In this document: in pieces, positions 1 to 9,417 of the stretch
How the letters are laid out: each line of letters begins with the position of its first letter
Numbering within the stretch: position 1 is the first letter of the stretch
Assembly: GCA_016183225.1 (NCBI GenBank)
Contig: JACPEZ010000012.1
Location: forward strand, 1 to 36,105
Direction: 5' to 3'
Length of the DNA stretch: 36,105 bases
Origin: Candidatus Daviesbacteria bacterium
Lineage (GTDB): Bacteria; Patescibacteriota; Microgenomatia; Daviesbacterales; UBA10151
Program-made: the position numbers and the translations under genes
The notes under the pieces: model-generated
What the model was told of the DNA's origin: nothing
Database searches by the model: none
Seen by the model: only the letters and a program-made list of their open reading frames with translations

Positions 1-1358
1 CCTTCCCATCCGGATCGGGTATCATTTCTGTCCGGTTCTTTGATTAAAAAAACCAGTCCGGAAAAATTTTCCTGACTACCCTGAAATTTATCCTGGCCGG
101 GGATGTATTGGGGTTTGTTGGAAGAATAAACATACTCACCCGGAATGTACCCGTATTTATTTTTACCGTACCACCAGAAAAGATACTGGTAGGGATAATC
201 ATAAACTGAAGGCAGATATGTATACACTTTAAAGTTTTTTCCATTGGCATACTCGTAGACATAATCTATGGCGGCAATTTCATTTTTATATAAAGACGGA
301 TCCATATTGGGTTTGCCGAAATCATGGAGAAAAAAATTCACCATATTGGATAATGCAAAAAAAATAATGAAGACGGAAAAAACAGGAAATCTTTTAATTA
401 AAAAGCCAACCAGAACTGCTGCCGCTGCCATTTCCGCTCCCAAGTGCCAGGAATTAACAGTCACAGGCAAAATTAAGTAACCTAAAAATGGGATAAGGAT
501 CAACATCCAGGCAACAATCACCACAGGATTCCTTTTTAGAGCAAAAATCAATGATACTAAAGTAATCCCGGTAAATATTTTATGATTCATTAAAGTGGCG
601 GAAAACGAATCGAAAAAGGTTTGAAAAAAATTAAATCCGCTGTTCTGGTTTTCCGATAAATGCCTGATAATAGCTTTGCTCATGATAAATTGATGCCTTA
701 GATCAAAGATTATCTGGGGCAAAATGGTCAAAATAAAAACTCCTGCTCCCATCCAAAACCACCTGCTTTTAAGCGCCATTTTTTTGGTCAGGATTAAACT
801 GACTAAAATAATTAGCGGGGTAAAAACTCCAAAGTTCATTTCCAGATTAAAAAATAAACCGGCCAAAAGAAAAACTAAAACCAGTAATATTCCCTTATCG
901 CGCTGGATATACTCTGCCAGTAAATATATAAAAAGCGGCGTCAGAAGTATAACCGGATTCGGATTAAAAGCATAAAGATTAGTCAAAACCACATAGTCTG
1001 ACGCCACCCATAACAGACCGATTGGTACGATTAACCATTTGCCAAATCGGCCAACCAGTTTCAGCAGGAAAAATCCGCCAATTGCCCAGAGAAAAATCTC
1101 CATAACAATCGAACCATAGGGATTACCCCCTGTTAAAATAAATGGGATTGCCAACATGTAATACCAAAGGGGGCCGTTAAATAATCCTTCAATGGCAGAG
1201 GTGGGACCGGTAAGCCTTAATTTTCCCAAAACCACCATTTCCCGAACATCCACCATATCCCGCGCATTATCCATATTAAAAAGAAAATTGCCGTTTGCGG
1301 TTAAGAATAATCTGTACAGCAATCCAACTGCCAGAATAAAAATTATTATTTTATTCAT
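1..1358 (-). CDS. ArnT/PMT-like membrane glycosyltransferase, C-terminus cut by window edge
   Basis: An open frame of 452 codons runs from ATG at 1358 to the left edge without a stop, so the C-terminus is missing. The protein is strongly hydrophobic with many membrane segments. Near residues 28-75 it has an acidic loop motif (NMDNARDMVDVRE, then LTGPTSAIEGLFNGPLWYYM) that is shared with the two other glycosyltransferases in this window. The loop with its Asp residues is typical of GT39/GT83-type enzymes that use polyprenyl-phosphate sugars on the outer face of the membrane. A soluble tail contains WWYGKNKYGYIPG, again shared with the neighbour. The start overlaps the stop of the upstream gene by 8 bases (ATGAATAA), so the two are probably translationally coupled. 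The sugar and acceptor cannot be told from sequence. Confidence 0.8.
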   Translation of the reverse strand, partial: MNKIIIFILAVGLLYRLFLTANGNFLFNMDNARDMVDVREMVVLGKLRLTGPTSAIEGLFNGPLWYYMLAIPFILTGGNPYGSIVMEIFLWAIGGFFLLKLVGRFGKWLIVPIGLLWVASDYVVLTNLYAFNPNPVILLTPLFIYLLAEYIQRDKGILLVLVFLLAGLFFNLEMNFGVFTPLIILVSLILTKKMALKSRWFWMGAGVFILTILPQIIFDLRHQFIMSKAIIRHLSENQNSGFNFFQTFFDSFSATLMNHKIFTGITLVSLIFALKRNPVVIVAWMLILIPFLGYLILPVTVNSWHLGAEMAAAAVLVGFLIKRFPVFSVFIIFFALSNMVNFFLHDFGKPNMDPSLYKNEIAAIDYVYEYANGKNFKVYTYLPSVYDYPYQYLFWWYGKNKYGYIPGEYVYSSNKPQYIPGQDKFQGSQENFSGLVFLIKEPDRNDTRSGWE

Positions 1359-2826
1359 TTTTTGGTTTTCTAAACTGCAGTTTCAAATCTCCATATTTTG
1401 TTTCTTCAATTAAATCTGTTTTACTGTCCTCTGCTCCTATTTCCAGATTAAAAATATCATCGGGTATTCCCACATGGGGTTCGATGATAAAAAATGTTTT
1501 CTCCAGGGGCTGGTCTATTTTCTCCAAGTCGTTTGCTCCGGGCAGTCCTACCTGATTGTGTCCCAAAAACTTGGGCGCATAGCCGTATTTTTTCTGACCG
1601 TACCAGGAATAAAGATAATTCCAGGTGGTATTAGTCCATAAAGGCAGAGTTAAGGTGTTAATGGAAAACGGCTGCCCGGCAGCTTTTTGGTAAGTTTCAT
1701 CAATCAATTTTAGCTCGCTTTTTAAAACCATGTCATTGGGAATGACCAAGATGATTTGCCCCAGGGGGCCGTTTTTAAATATGGCAAAAAGATTTGAAGA
1801 TATAATTAAAAAAATAAGTAAAATTTTGGTACTTTTGGGAATCGTCGCAGTTAAGTTTAACACGGCCAAAATCGCCCCCACCACCAACCCTAAATTAGCA
1901 TAAGTGTTGCTGTGACCGCCAAAAATAAAAATGGGCAAATTAAAAAACAAAAAAAACAAAATTATTTTTTGTTTTTTTAAAAAAATTAACGAGGCCAGTG
2001 CCAGTAACCCTCCCAGAAAAACATTGGTGGGGAAGAAGTTATAAATAAAAATTTCGGAAAATTTGTCCAGATAATTTAAGGCCAGTTCACTAAATTGCGA
2101 TCTGAAATCAATTTGACCGGCAGTGGCAATACTTAAAAAACCTCCTGTAATATTTTGAAATGTATGAAATTTTAGAGCTGCAATAAAAAATGGGCTTAAT
2201 CCAAAAAGAGTAATAAAAATAGCAATAAATTTTTGTTTAAAATAAGTTTTTATTTTAAATAAATATCCGAAAACCGGAATCAAAAATAAAAGATAAATCA
2301 AGAAGAATTGAAATTGGGCAGAAACAAGAGCTGCCACAGTAGCAAGATACAGTCCTGAAATTTTTCCCTTTTGCCAACTTCTTAAAAACACAAAAAACAG
2401 GGCCACTGTCAAATAAGCCGGTGAAGGATTGGACAGCCAAGGCCCGTACTGAAAGCTTTCAAAAGAGATGGCAAAAAGAAATCCGCCAAGCAAGGCCAGT
2501 TTAGTACTTTTGAATAAGTCTTTGGCTAAAAGCATAATGGGAATAACAGTTAAAGAATTTAAAAATGCCAGGAAAAATGCCGGAACCCTTGGATCTCCTC
2601 CGCCCCAACCGTAAAAAGGAGCCAGCAAATAATAATAAAGCGGCCCGTGATATAAACCCGGAGTAGATGTGGGAGGACCCTGAATTTTTAAATCACCCTG
2701 CCAGATCTGTTTAGCCGCATAGGCGTCTCTGGCCATATCATAATGAAAAGACAGCGCTCCCTGAAAGATAAAAAGGATCCGCAGCGCCAATGCCAGCAGG
2801 ATAAAAAATACAATCTGCTTAGTCAC
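1351..2826 (-). CDS. ArnT/PMT-like membrane glycosyltransferase
   Basis: A 491-aa polytopic membrane protein starting with GTG at 2826. The first hydrophobic helix (residues 5-22) is followed by a loop with HYDMARDAYAAKQ and then PPTSTPGLYHGPLYYYLLAPF, the acidic and GPLYYY motifs found in the other two glycosyltransferases here. About ten further hydrophobic stretches follow, then a soluble C-terminal part with YSWYGQKKYGYAP. The family (GT39/GT83-like) transfers sugars from lipid-phosphate donors; substrate unknown. The start is chosen because a perfect TATAAT box (complement of 2833-2838) ends 6 bases before the GTG, and no in-frame ATG lies nearby. It forms an operon with the downstream paralogue, overlapping it by 8 bases, and is divergent from the epimerase gene. 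Confidence 0.82.
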   Translation of the reverse strand: MTKQIVFFILLALALRILFIFQGALSFHYDMARDAYAAKQIWQGDLKIQGPPTSTPGLYHGPLYYYLLAPFYGWGGGDPRVPAFFLAFLNSLTVIPIMLLAKDLFKSTKLALLGGFLFAISFESFQYGPWLSNPSPAYLTVALFFVFLRSWQKGKISGLYLATVAALVSAQFQFFLIYLLFLIPVFGYLFKIKTYFKQKFIAIFITLFGLSPFFIAALKFHTFQNITGGFLSIATAGQIDFRSQFSELALNYLDKFSEIFIYNFFPTNVFLGGLLALASLIFLKKQKIILFFLFFNLPIFIFGGHSNTYANLGLVVGAILAVLNLTATIPKSTKILLIFLIISSNLFAIFKNGPLGQIILVIPNDMVLKSELKLIDETYQKAAGQPFSINTLTLPLWTNTTWNYLYSWYGQKKYGYAPKFLGHNQVGLPGANDLEKIDQPLEKTFFIIEPHVGIPDDIFNLEIGAEDSKTDLIEETKYGDLKLQFRKPKNE

Positions 2827-2856
2827 TGTTTGATTATATGCTAAAATAAAACCCAG
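2827..2856. promoter_or_regulatory. Compact divergent promoter pair
   Basis: Only 30 bases separate two divergent start codons. On the minus strand TATAAT (2833-2838) lies 6 bases before the GTG of the glycosyltransferase. On the plus strand an extended -10, TGCTAAAAT (2839-2847), lies 9 bases before the ATG of the epimerase. The two -10 boxes are adjacent, so each -35 region would fall inside the opposite gene. Neither gene has a Shine-Dalgarno sequence, so both messages would be leaderless or nearly so. Confidence 0.6.
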
Positions 2857-3780
2857 ATGAAGATCTTAGTTACGGGCGGGGCAGGCTTTATCGGATCACA
2901 TGTGAGTAAACTGCTGCTTGACCGTGGGCATGAAGTCACCATAGTTGATGACCTGTCCAAAGGACATCGGGATTTAATTGATCAAAGAGCCAAATTCGTT
3001 AAAGTGTCTTTAGCCGATGAAAACTTACCGGCAGTTCTCGCAGGTCACAAGGCCGTCATCCACATGGCCTCTTTGATAGAGGTGGGGGAGTCAGTTAAAA
3101 ATCCCGCTGAATTTGCTGAAAATAATATTGTTGGCACAGTTAGGCTTTTGGAGGCCATGAAAAAAACAGGGGTTAAAAAAATTATTTTTTCATCCAGCGC
3201 CTGTGTGTATGGAATTCCAAAAAAATTACCTATCCTGGAAGAAGATCCTCTCGGTGAACAGGAAAACCCATACGGGATAACCAAAACTACCATGGAGGAA
3301 TTTTGTAAACTTTATAACAAACTTTTTGGTTTTGATGTAGTTATACTCCGTTATTTTAATCCTTATGGCCCGGGAGAACTGCATAATCCGGAAACACATG
3401 CCATACCGAATTTTATCAAAGCTGTTTTGGAGAAAAAGCCGCTACCTTTATTTTGGAAAGGGGAACAAACAAGGGATTTTATTTATATTGATGATTTGGG
3501 AGAGGCCCATGTTCTACCTTTAAACTTAAAAGGTTTGCATATATATAATGTAGGCACAGAAACCGGAGTAACAGTGATGGACGCAATAAAAATTATCTTT
3601 GATTTGGTTGGTTATGAAGTTCCTATTGATGATTTGGGAGAGCGGAAAGGAGATGTACCGTCTCTGGTTGCCTCGGCTGAAAAAATTAAAAAAGAACTGG
3701 GCTGGGAAGCCAAGGTAGATTTAGAAGAAGGCTTAAAGAAAACTATTGACTTTTTCCGCTCCCTCCCCTCTTCCATTTAA
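2857..3780 (+). CDS. galE: NAD-dependent nucleotide-sugar epimerase (UDP-glucose 4-epimerase-like)
   Basis: A 307-aa extended short-chain dehydrogenase. The NAD-binding GGAGFIG is at residues 7-13, SSSACVYG near 112-119 supplies the catalytic Ser, and YGITK (Tyr139/Lys143) is the YxxxK dyad. RYFNPYGPG and TRDFIYIDDLGEAH are typical of UDP-glucose 4-epimerases and related UDP-hexose epimerases. The length is slightly shorter than the E. coli enzyme (338 aa). It probably interconverts UDP-glucose and UDP-galactose, or the N-acetyl forms, for the adjacent glycosyltransferases; the exact sugar cannot be fixed. The 3' end overlaps the convergent CofE-like gene by 38 bases. The symbol is a family-level label. 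Confidence 0.85.
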   Translation: MKILVTGGAGFIGSHVSKLLLDRGHEVTIVDDLSKGHRDLIDQRAKFVKVSLADENLPAVLAGHKAVIHMASLIEVGESVKNPAEFAENNIVGTVRLLEAMKKTGVKKIIFSSSACVYGIPKKLPILEEDPLGEQENPYGITKTTMEEFCKLYNKLFGFDVVILRYFNPYGPGELHNPETHAIPNFIKAVLEKKPLPLFWKGEQTRDFIYIDDLGEAHVLPLNLKGLHIYNVGTETGVTVMDAIKIIFDLVGYEVPIDDLGERKGDVPSLVASAEKIKKELGWEAKVDLEEGLKKTIDFFRSLPSSI

Positions 3781-4477
3781 CTGCAGATAAAAGAGGATAA
3801 AACATGTCTTCTTTTTCGGGAATTTTAATGTTGGAAAAAGTCGGACTAAACTTTATGTAAGGAATATCGGAAATTACTGCCAGCGGGGTTTGTTCTGCCC
3901 CCTCCCCCATTTCCAAAACCGCAGCCGAGGCCAGACTATCCGGCAGATTGGATGTTTCCATTTTAAACTTTCTGCCAAATAAATCTTTTTTGCCCCGATA
4001 ATCCCGCAGCGGTTTAAAACCAAAGTATCCAATAGCTACCCCCACCACTCCGCGGCGAAGCGGCACCAATCTGGAATCTGTTATTATTACTCCCAGATTT
4101 TTTACTTTAAACTTTTTAGTTAAAAACTGCCAGATTTTTTTGGCCGAGGCTTGGGGATCTTTTGGCCACAGAATATAGTAACCTTTGCCATTGCTTTCAT
4201 CCACTCCGGCAGAAGCAATCATCATGTTATTTTTAATGGTATGCATGACTAAACCGGAAGGAGCGCTCTTCCGGGGCAGATATTTATCCGATTCCCGTAT
4301 GGCCAGGCGATCTTTAGTTATTTTATCTACAGGTATGCATCTACCCTCTCCAATGGCCACAACTTTAGACGTGACTGCAAGTATAGAGTTTTCCTTGAAA
4401 GATATTTCGGAAAATAAATCCCATAAATTATCTTTGGGAGGAAGAAATTTTCTCGATCTTATTGCCGAAACTATCAT
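3743..4477 (-). CDS. CofE-like (coenzyme F420-0:L-glutamate ligase family) protein
   Basis: A 244-aa protein matching the CofE fold across its length. ILAVTSKVVAIGEGR (about 33-47) matches the ITSKVVS-EGR signature. GVIITDSRLVPLRRGVVGVAIG (about 131-152) and DYRGKKDLFGRKF (about 159-171) match the ligase core. In F420 producers CofE adds glutamates to F420-0, but no other F420 gene is visible here, and related genomes carry this family without the pathway, so the substrate is unknown. The start fits an extended -10 (TGTTAAACT) ending 9 bases upstream. It shares a 23-bp divergent spacer with the next glycosyltransferase gene, and its 3' end overlaps the epimerase gene by 38 bases. Confidence 0.75.
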   Translation of the reverse strand: MIVSAIRSRKFLPPKDNLWDLFSEISFKENSILAVTSKVVAIGEGRCIPVDKITKDRLAIRESDKYLPRKSAPSGLVMHTIKNNMMIASAGVDESNGKGYYILWPKDPQASAKKIWQFLTKKFKVKNLGVIITDSRLVPLRRGVVGVAIGYFGFKPLRDYRGKKDLFGRKFKMETSNLPDSLASAAVLEMGEGAEQTPLAVISDIPYIKFSPTFSNIKIPEKEDMFYPLLSAVKWKRGGSGKSQ

Positions 4478-4500
4478 AGGTGTGTTAGTTTAACATTTAT
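4478..4500. promoter_or_regulatory. Compact divergent promoter region
   Basis: The divergent starts at 4477 and 4501 are 23 bases apart. On the minus strand an extended -10, TGTTAAACT (complement of 4487-4495), ends 9 bases before the CofE-like ATG. On the plus strand TAACAT (4491-4496) is a weak -10 candidate only 4 bases before the other ATG, so that side is uncertain. Confidence 0.4.
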
Positions 4501-5922
4501 ATGAAAAGGTCTCAAATTCTGCTTTTGCTAATTATTATTCTGGCTCTGTTTTTTCGAACATATCAAATGGTCGAAAGAATGGGTTTTGGCCATGACGCCG
4601 ATCTTTTTTCATGGATTGTCAAGGATATTCTCGTCAATGGCCATCCCAGATTAATAGGACAACTGACTTCCGCTCCGGGGATTTATATCGGGCCGCTGTT
4701 TTATTATTTGTTAGCGCCCTTTTTTCTCCTGACCAAAATGGATCCGGTCGGCGCAAATTTACCGGCAATTTTATTGGGACTTTTAACTACCATCAGCTAT
4801 TACTTTGTATTTTCGAAAATTTTTAATGAAAAAGTGGGGCTTTTGGGAGCGCTGCTTTACGGCGTACTACCGGCAACCGTCAATTTTGACAGATGGATTG
4901 TGCCAACAATTACCACCTCACTTTGGTCAATCTGGTATTTCTACGCGGTCATCATGATTTCCCGGGGAAAATTTTATTTTTTTTGGCTGATGGGAGTTCT
5001 AATCGGGCTGATCTGGCATATTCATATTGCCTTAATTCCGGTCCTTGTAACTTTTCCCTTTGCCATACTGGTTTCCAAAAAATTGCCTGGTTTAAAAAAT
5101 ACGGTGCTATTTCTGGCATTGCTATTTGCCACATCTTTACCCTTAATTATCTTTGAATTCAAACACAATTTCAGTCAAACTTTCAGCCTGATAAATAATT
5201 TCGGATTGCAGCAGGAGGGCGGGCCAACAGGTCTGTATCGATTTCAGCTAATCCTGTCCATGTTAACTGGTAGTTCACTCTTGACTGCAACCTTTCTTTT
5301 AGCCGGATTATTGCTGGTAAAGAAAAAAATAATGGCCCTGAAAGAGATGGCGTTGCTTTATATCTGGATCGCTGCGGCGGTTTTGTTTTTTTACTTTTCC
5401 TCTTCTCCCATTTCGGAATACTATTTTTCCAATACCAGAGTGGTTTTTTTGGCAATTGCCTCTTTGTTGATCTTTGCTTTGTATAAATTTTTTAAAAAAG
5501 GACTGGTCATTTTAATTATTTTATCTCTGATTCTAATTAACAGTTTCTCTTCTTTAATAAATCAAAATTATTATGCCAAAGGTTACCAGGAAAAAAAAGC
5601 CGTGGTTAATTATATTATCGCCGATGCCAAGGATAAAAACTTCCCCTGCTTTTCCATAAACTATATTACCGCGCCCGGAGAAAATGTGGGTTTTCGCTAT
5701 TTCTTTTTCTTAAAAAATGCTCACATTGCCGTTCCGGGCCGGGGCAGTCCGGTGTATAACATTGTCATACCCGATGAGTATGCCTTAAATGAAGTCAAAG
5801 TAAAATTTGGCCACATTGGTATCATTCCGCCAAGGGAAACTCCTGCAAAAGATTTGATGTTAGATGCCTGCAGTGGACAAAATACCAATCTGACAGATCC
5901 TATGTTTGGATATGTGCAATAG
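4501..5922 (+). CDS. ArnT/PMT-like membrane glycosyltransferase
   Basis: A 473-aa polytopic protein, third member of the local family. After a first helix (residues 4-18) it has GFGHDADLFSWIVKDIL, then LTSAPGIYIGPLFYYLLAPFF, matching the acidic-loop and GPLxYY motifs of the two genes at the left end. Roughly ten hydrophobic segments follow. The soluble tail (about 360-473) has diverged and lacks the WYG-KYGY motif of the other two, so it may use a different acceptor. The predicted role is transfer of a sugar from a polyprenyl-phosphate donor at the outer membrane face; this is inference from the family. The 3' end overlaps the convergent nnrD by 23 bases. Confidence 0.8.
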   Translation: MKRSQILLLLIIILALFFRTYQMVERMGFGHDADLFSWIVKDILVNGHPRLIGQLTSAPGIYIGPLFYYLLAPFFLLTKMDPVGANLPAILLGLLTTISYYFVFSKIFNEKVGLLGALLYGVLPATVNFDRWIVPTITTSLWSIWYFYAVIMISRGKFYFFWLMGVLIGLIWHIHIALIPVLVTFPFAILVSKKLPGLKNTVLFLALLFATSLPLIIFEFKHNFSQTFSLINNFGLQQEGGPTGLYRFQLILSMLTGSSLLTATFLLAGLLLVKKKIMALKEMALLYIWIAAAVLFFYFSSSPISEYYFSNTRVVFLAIASLLIFALYKFFKKGLVILIILSLILINSFSSLINQNYYAKGYQEKKAVVNYIIADAKDKNFPCFSINYITAPGENVGFRYFFFLKNAHIAVPGRGSPVYNIVIPDEYALNEVKVKFGHIGIIPPRETPAKDLMLDACSGQNTNLTDPMFGYVQ

Positions 5923-6787
5923 CGGCCGGTAAAAGAGGCAATAGATCGGAAGCCAGCGCTCCTGCTTTGCCTATTTTCTCTGTTAACATTTCCCCTGCCA
6001 GACCGTGAATATAAACCCCAACACACGCCGCATCAAAAGTTGTCAATCCTTGAGCAATTAATCCTGCAATGCATCCGGCTAACACATCACCGGTACCGGC
6101 AGTTGCCAAAATAGGATTGGCAAAAGGGGAAACCATTCTTTCTCCGGTGGGGGAAGCAATAATTGTATTTGCTCCTTTTAAAACTACCACTTGTCCCCAC
6201 CCGTCTGCAAAATTTTGGGCAACTTTTTCTCTATCTGCTTGAATCTCATCTATGCTCAACCCTGTTAATCTGGACATTTCTCCGGGGTGTGGAGTCAAAA
6301 CTGCGCTATTGCCATAGTTTTCCAATAGTTTATCCCATTCTTTAATCTCGGATAGAATATTTAACCCATCCCCATCTATTACAAATGTTAAATCCCCTAT
6401 ACCCATTTTGAGTAGTTGATAGATAAATTTTGCAGTTTGCTCTTTTCTGTCAAGACCAGGACCAAAAAGTATTACATCATGAAAAATTTTCGCGAAAAGT
6501 ACATCCAAAGCCATCTCTCCAATTACTCCATCTTCTTCCGGTAAAACAACAAAAGTTACTTCTGGTAACTTCTTACAAACAATATTTTGCACAACAGGTA
6601 TTGTGGCAAGAGTCACCAAACCTGCTCCTGCTCTATAACAAGCAGCGCAGGGTAAATAGGCTGCGCCCGGATAATTTTCCGATCCGGCAATGACTAAAAC
6701 CTTCCCAAAAGTCCCCTTATTGGCATCTTTAGGTCTTTTGGGTAGTTTTGATCTGACCCATTGCGCAGTTAATTCGGATAATGACAT
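5900..6787 (-). CDS. nnrD: ADP/ATP-dependent NAD(P)H-hydrate dehydratase
   Basis: A 295-aa protein of the ribokinase-like carbohydrate kinase family that repairs hydrated NAD(P)H (NADHX/NADPHX) at the expense of ADP or ATP. Visible signatures are GKVLVIAGSENYPGAA near the N-terminus, AGAGLVTLA, the VLTPHPGEMSRLTG block, VVLKGANTII, and ATAGTGDVLAGCIAGL with the catalytic Asp of GTGD. It lacks the NnrE epimerase domain that is often fused upstream, and no separate nnrE is in the window. I prefer ATG 6787 (MSLSEL) over an in-frame ATG 9 codons earlier (6814), because it leaves a 19-base rather than a 46-base overlap with the secA 3' end; the earlier start cannot be excluded. It is probably cotranscribed with secA. 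Confidence 0.88.
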   Translation of the reverse strand: MSLSELTAQWVRSKLPKRPKDANKGTFGKVLVIAGSENYPGAAYLPCAACYRAGAGLVTLATIPVVQNIVCKKLPEVTFVVLPEEDGVIGEMALDVLFAKIFHDVILFGPGLDRKEQTAKFIYQLLKMGIGDLTFVIDGDGLNILSEIKEWDKLLENYGNSAVLTPHPGEMSRLTGLSIDEIQADREKVAQNFADGWGQVVVLKGANTIIASPTGERMVSPFANPILATAGTGDVLAGCIAGLIAQGLTTFDAACVGVYIHGLAGEMLTEKIGKAGALASDLLPLLPAAIAHIQT

Positions 6788-9417
6788 CGTTTGTATTTTT
6801 TGCCGCTGCCGCACCAGCAGGGCTCGTTTCTGCCGATTTTACCATGAACTTTTGTTAATTGACCTTGATCTCCATAAACCTGCTGATCTATCACCTGTCC
6901 TCCTCTTTCAATAGTAACCTTGGTTACAGCACCTATTTCTGCGGGTTTTTCTTCATGTCTTTCTTCGACTGTCACCGGTGGGGGCGGAGCAGCAGGGGTT
7001 TGTCCCTGCACAGCCACTTTAAAAATCCTGTGAACTATTTCATAATCAACCTCTACCATCAACTTTTCAAACAGATCAAAGCCTTCTCTTTTATACTCAA
7101 TTAACGGATCCCTTTGGGCATAACCGCGAAGCCCTATGCCGGAACGCAGGTCATCCATGGTATCAAGGTGTTCAATCCATAAAGTATCAATGGTATTTAA
7201 ATAAACAAACACTTCCATTTGTCTGGCCAAATCCTGCCCCACCTGATTTTCGCGCTGTTCATAAAAATTCTTAGCCAGATCCGTTAAAAATTCACTTATT
7301 TGAGAAGAATCGGAAAGAGTTAAAATTTTACTTTCCATATCTTTTTTGCTTTGATCGTCAATCGGCGCAATAGTGGAAAACTCCTCCACAATTTTTTTAC
7401 TATCCAATCCTTCTTCCGATTGAATAATCACCACACTTTGAATTTCTTTGTCTATTTTTTCCAAAATCTCCTCTTTTAAAGAGGTATCCTTGCTTTCTGC
7501 AGTTTCCAGAACTTTTTTCCTTAAACCGTAAATAATTTGCCTTTGCTGATTCATCACATCGTCATATTCCACAGTGTGTTTTCTGATATCAAAATTGTGG
7601 CCCTCCACTTTTTTCTGGGCCCCCTCAATGGCTTTGGAAACCAGTCCGTGTTCAATCGGCGTATCCTCGGGCATTTTCAAAAAATCCATCACCCGGGAAA
7701 CCTGATCGCCTCCGAAAATTCTCATCAGATCATCTTCCAAAGACACAAAAAATCTCGACTCTCCCGGATCACCCTGGCGGCCGGAACGGCCCCGCAGCTG
7801 ATTATCAATTCTTCGTGATTCGTGGCGTTCTGTACCAATAACAAACAACCCTCCCAGTTTATCTATGCCTTTACCCAAAATAATATCCACTCCCCGGCCT
7901 GCCATATTGGTGGCGGCGGTAACCGCCCCCTTTTCCCCTGCCCTGGCAATAATATCCGCTTCTTTCTCGTGATTTTTGGCATTTAAGAGAGCATGGGAAA
8001 TACCCTTTCTTTTGAGCAAATCCGACAGAAACTCATTTTTTTCAATGGACGTAGTACCCACCAGAACCGGCTGGCCTTTATTGTGAAGTCTTTCTATCAA
8101 ATTGGCCACGGCCGTGTATTTGGCGCTTTGCGTTTTATATATAGTGTCCGGATGATCGGCCCGAATCATCTGCCTGTGAGTAGGAATAACCACCACTTCC
8201 AGTTTATAGATCTTATTAAATTCCTCCGCTTCGGTAGCGGCAGTGCCGGTCATGCCGGAAAGTTTTCCATACATCCTGAAATAATTCTGGAAAGAAATGG
8301 TGGCCAGGGTTTGAGATTCCTGTTGCACTGCCACCCCTTCTTTGGCCTCAATGGCCTGATGCAATCCCTCACTGTAGCGGCGCCCCAGCATCAGCCGGCC
8401 GGTAAACTCATCCACGATAATTACCTCGCCGTCTTTCACCACATAATCTTTATTTTTTTCGAACAAAGTTTTGGCTTTGAGAGCCTGTTCCAGATGATGA
8501 AGAGTGGAAAAATCTTTTTCATAAAGATTATCCACCCCCAGTATTTTCTCTATTTTTAAAATCCCGTGTTCGGTCAAATGAGCAGTGCGAAGTTTTTCAT
8601 CCACCACATAATCCGAAGAAGACAGGGATTGAATAATTTCTGTAAATCTCGCATATTTATCAGTGGCCTCCTGGGCCGGCTGGGAAATAATCAAAGGAGT
8701 TCTGGCCTCGTCAATTAAAATTGAATCCACCTCATCAACAACGGCAAATTGATGACCCCGTTGTACCTGATCGGATAACCTGAAAGCCATATTATCCCGT
8801 AAATAATCAAAACCAAACTCATTATTGGTGCCATAGGTAATGTCTGCCTGGTAAGCTTCTTTGCGGGAAACAGGGCGAAGATGCTGCAATCGTTTATCGT
8901 CATGCGCGGTATCTTTATACTTGGGGTCGTAAATATAAGCAGTGTCGTGAACAATGGTAGCGCAGGTTGCTCCCAAAGCATAAAAAATAGGACCCATCCA
9001 ACCGCAATCCCGGCGGGCCAGATAATCATTGACTGTGACAAGATGAGCGCCTTTGCCGGCTGTGGCGTTTAAAAAAAGAGCCGGAGTGGCAGAAAGGGTT
9101 TTTCCTTCACCGGTTTTTTGCTCGGCAATCCGACCCTGATGCAAAACTATGGCGGCCATCATCTGCACGTCAAAATGGCGCTGTTTGATGGTTCTTGAGC
9201 TTGCCTCTCTGACAGCAGCAAAAGCTTCGGGCAAAAGCTCATCCAAACTTTTACCCCGTTCATGAGCCAGCTTAAACTCGGCAAATTTACCCCGCAACTC
9301 CTTATCTGTCAGTTTGGATACTTTCTTTTCAAGGGCATTGATTGCATCAACTAAAGGTTTTAGTTTTTTAATCTCCCGCTCGTTGGAATCAAGCAGCTTA
9401 CCAAAAATTCCCAGCAT
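6769..9417 (-). CDS. secA: Preprotein translocase ATPase SecA
   Basis: An 882-aa motor ATPase that drives proteins through SecYEG at the cytoplasmic face of the membrane. Walker A GEGKT is at residues 103-107 and the DEAD-type DEVD at 228-231 (VVDEVDSILIDEARTPL). The second RecA-like domain is marked by GTTSIEKNEFLS, ATNMAGRGVDI and QLRGRSGRQGDPG. The C-terminus ends in a zinc-binding SEC-C motif, CWCGSGKKYKRCH (Cys867, Cys869, Cys878, His879), preceded by a low-complexity linker. Length is normal for the family. The start is supported by a perfect TATAAT box ending 7 bases upstream. There is no Shine-Dalgarno sequence. nnrD overlaps its 3' end. Confidence 0.98.
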   Translation of the reverse strand: MLGIFGKLLDSNEREIKKLKPLVDAINALEKKVSKLTDKELRGKFAEFKLAHERGKSLDELLPEAFAAVREASSRTIKQRHFDVQMMAAIVLHQGRIAEQKTGEGKTLSATPALFLNATAGKGAHLVTVNDYLARRDCGWMGPIFYALGATCATIVHDTAYIYDPKYKDTAHDDKRLQHLRPVSRKEAYQADITYGTNNEFGFDYLRDNMAFRLSDQVQRGHQFAVVDEVDSILIDEARTPLIISQPAQEATDKYARFTEIIQSLSSSDYVVDEKLRTAHLTEHGILKIEKILGVDNLYEKDFSTLHHLEQALKAKTLFEKNKDYVVKDGEVIIVDEFTGRLMLGRRYSEGLHQAIEAKEGVAVQQESQTLATISFQNYFRMYGKLSGMTGTAATEAEEFNKIYKLEVVVIPTHRQMIRADHPDTIYKTQSAKYTAVANLIERLHNKGQPVLVGTTSIEKNEFLSDLLKRKGISHALLNAKNHEKEADIIARAGEKGAVTAATNMAGRGVDIILGKGIDKLGGLFVIGTERHESRRIDNQLRGRSGRQGDPGESRFFVSLEDDLMRIFGGDQVSRVMDFLKMPEDTPIEHGLVSKAIEGAQKKVEGHNFDIRKHTVEYDDVMNQQRQIIYGLRKKVLETAESKDTSLKEEILEKIDKEIQSVVIIQSEEGLDSKKIVEEFSTIAPIDDQSKKDMESKILTLSDSSQISEFLTDLAKNFYEQRENQVGQDLARQMEVFVYLNTIDTLWIEHLDTMDDLRSGIGLRGYAQRDPLIEYKREGFDLFEKLMVEVDYEIVHRIFKVAVQGQTPAAPPPPVTVEERHEEKPAEIGAVTKVTIERGGQVIDQQVYGDQGQLTKVHGKIGRNEPCWCGSGKKYKRCHYPN

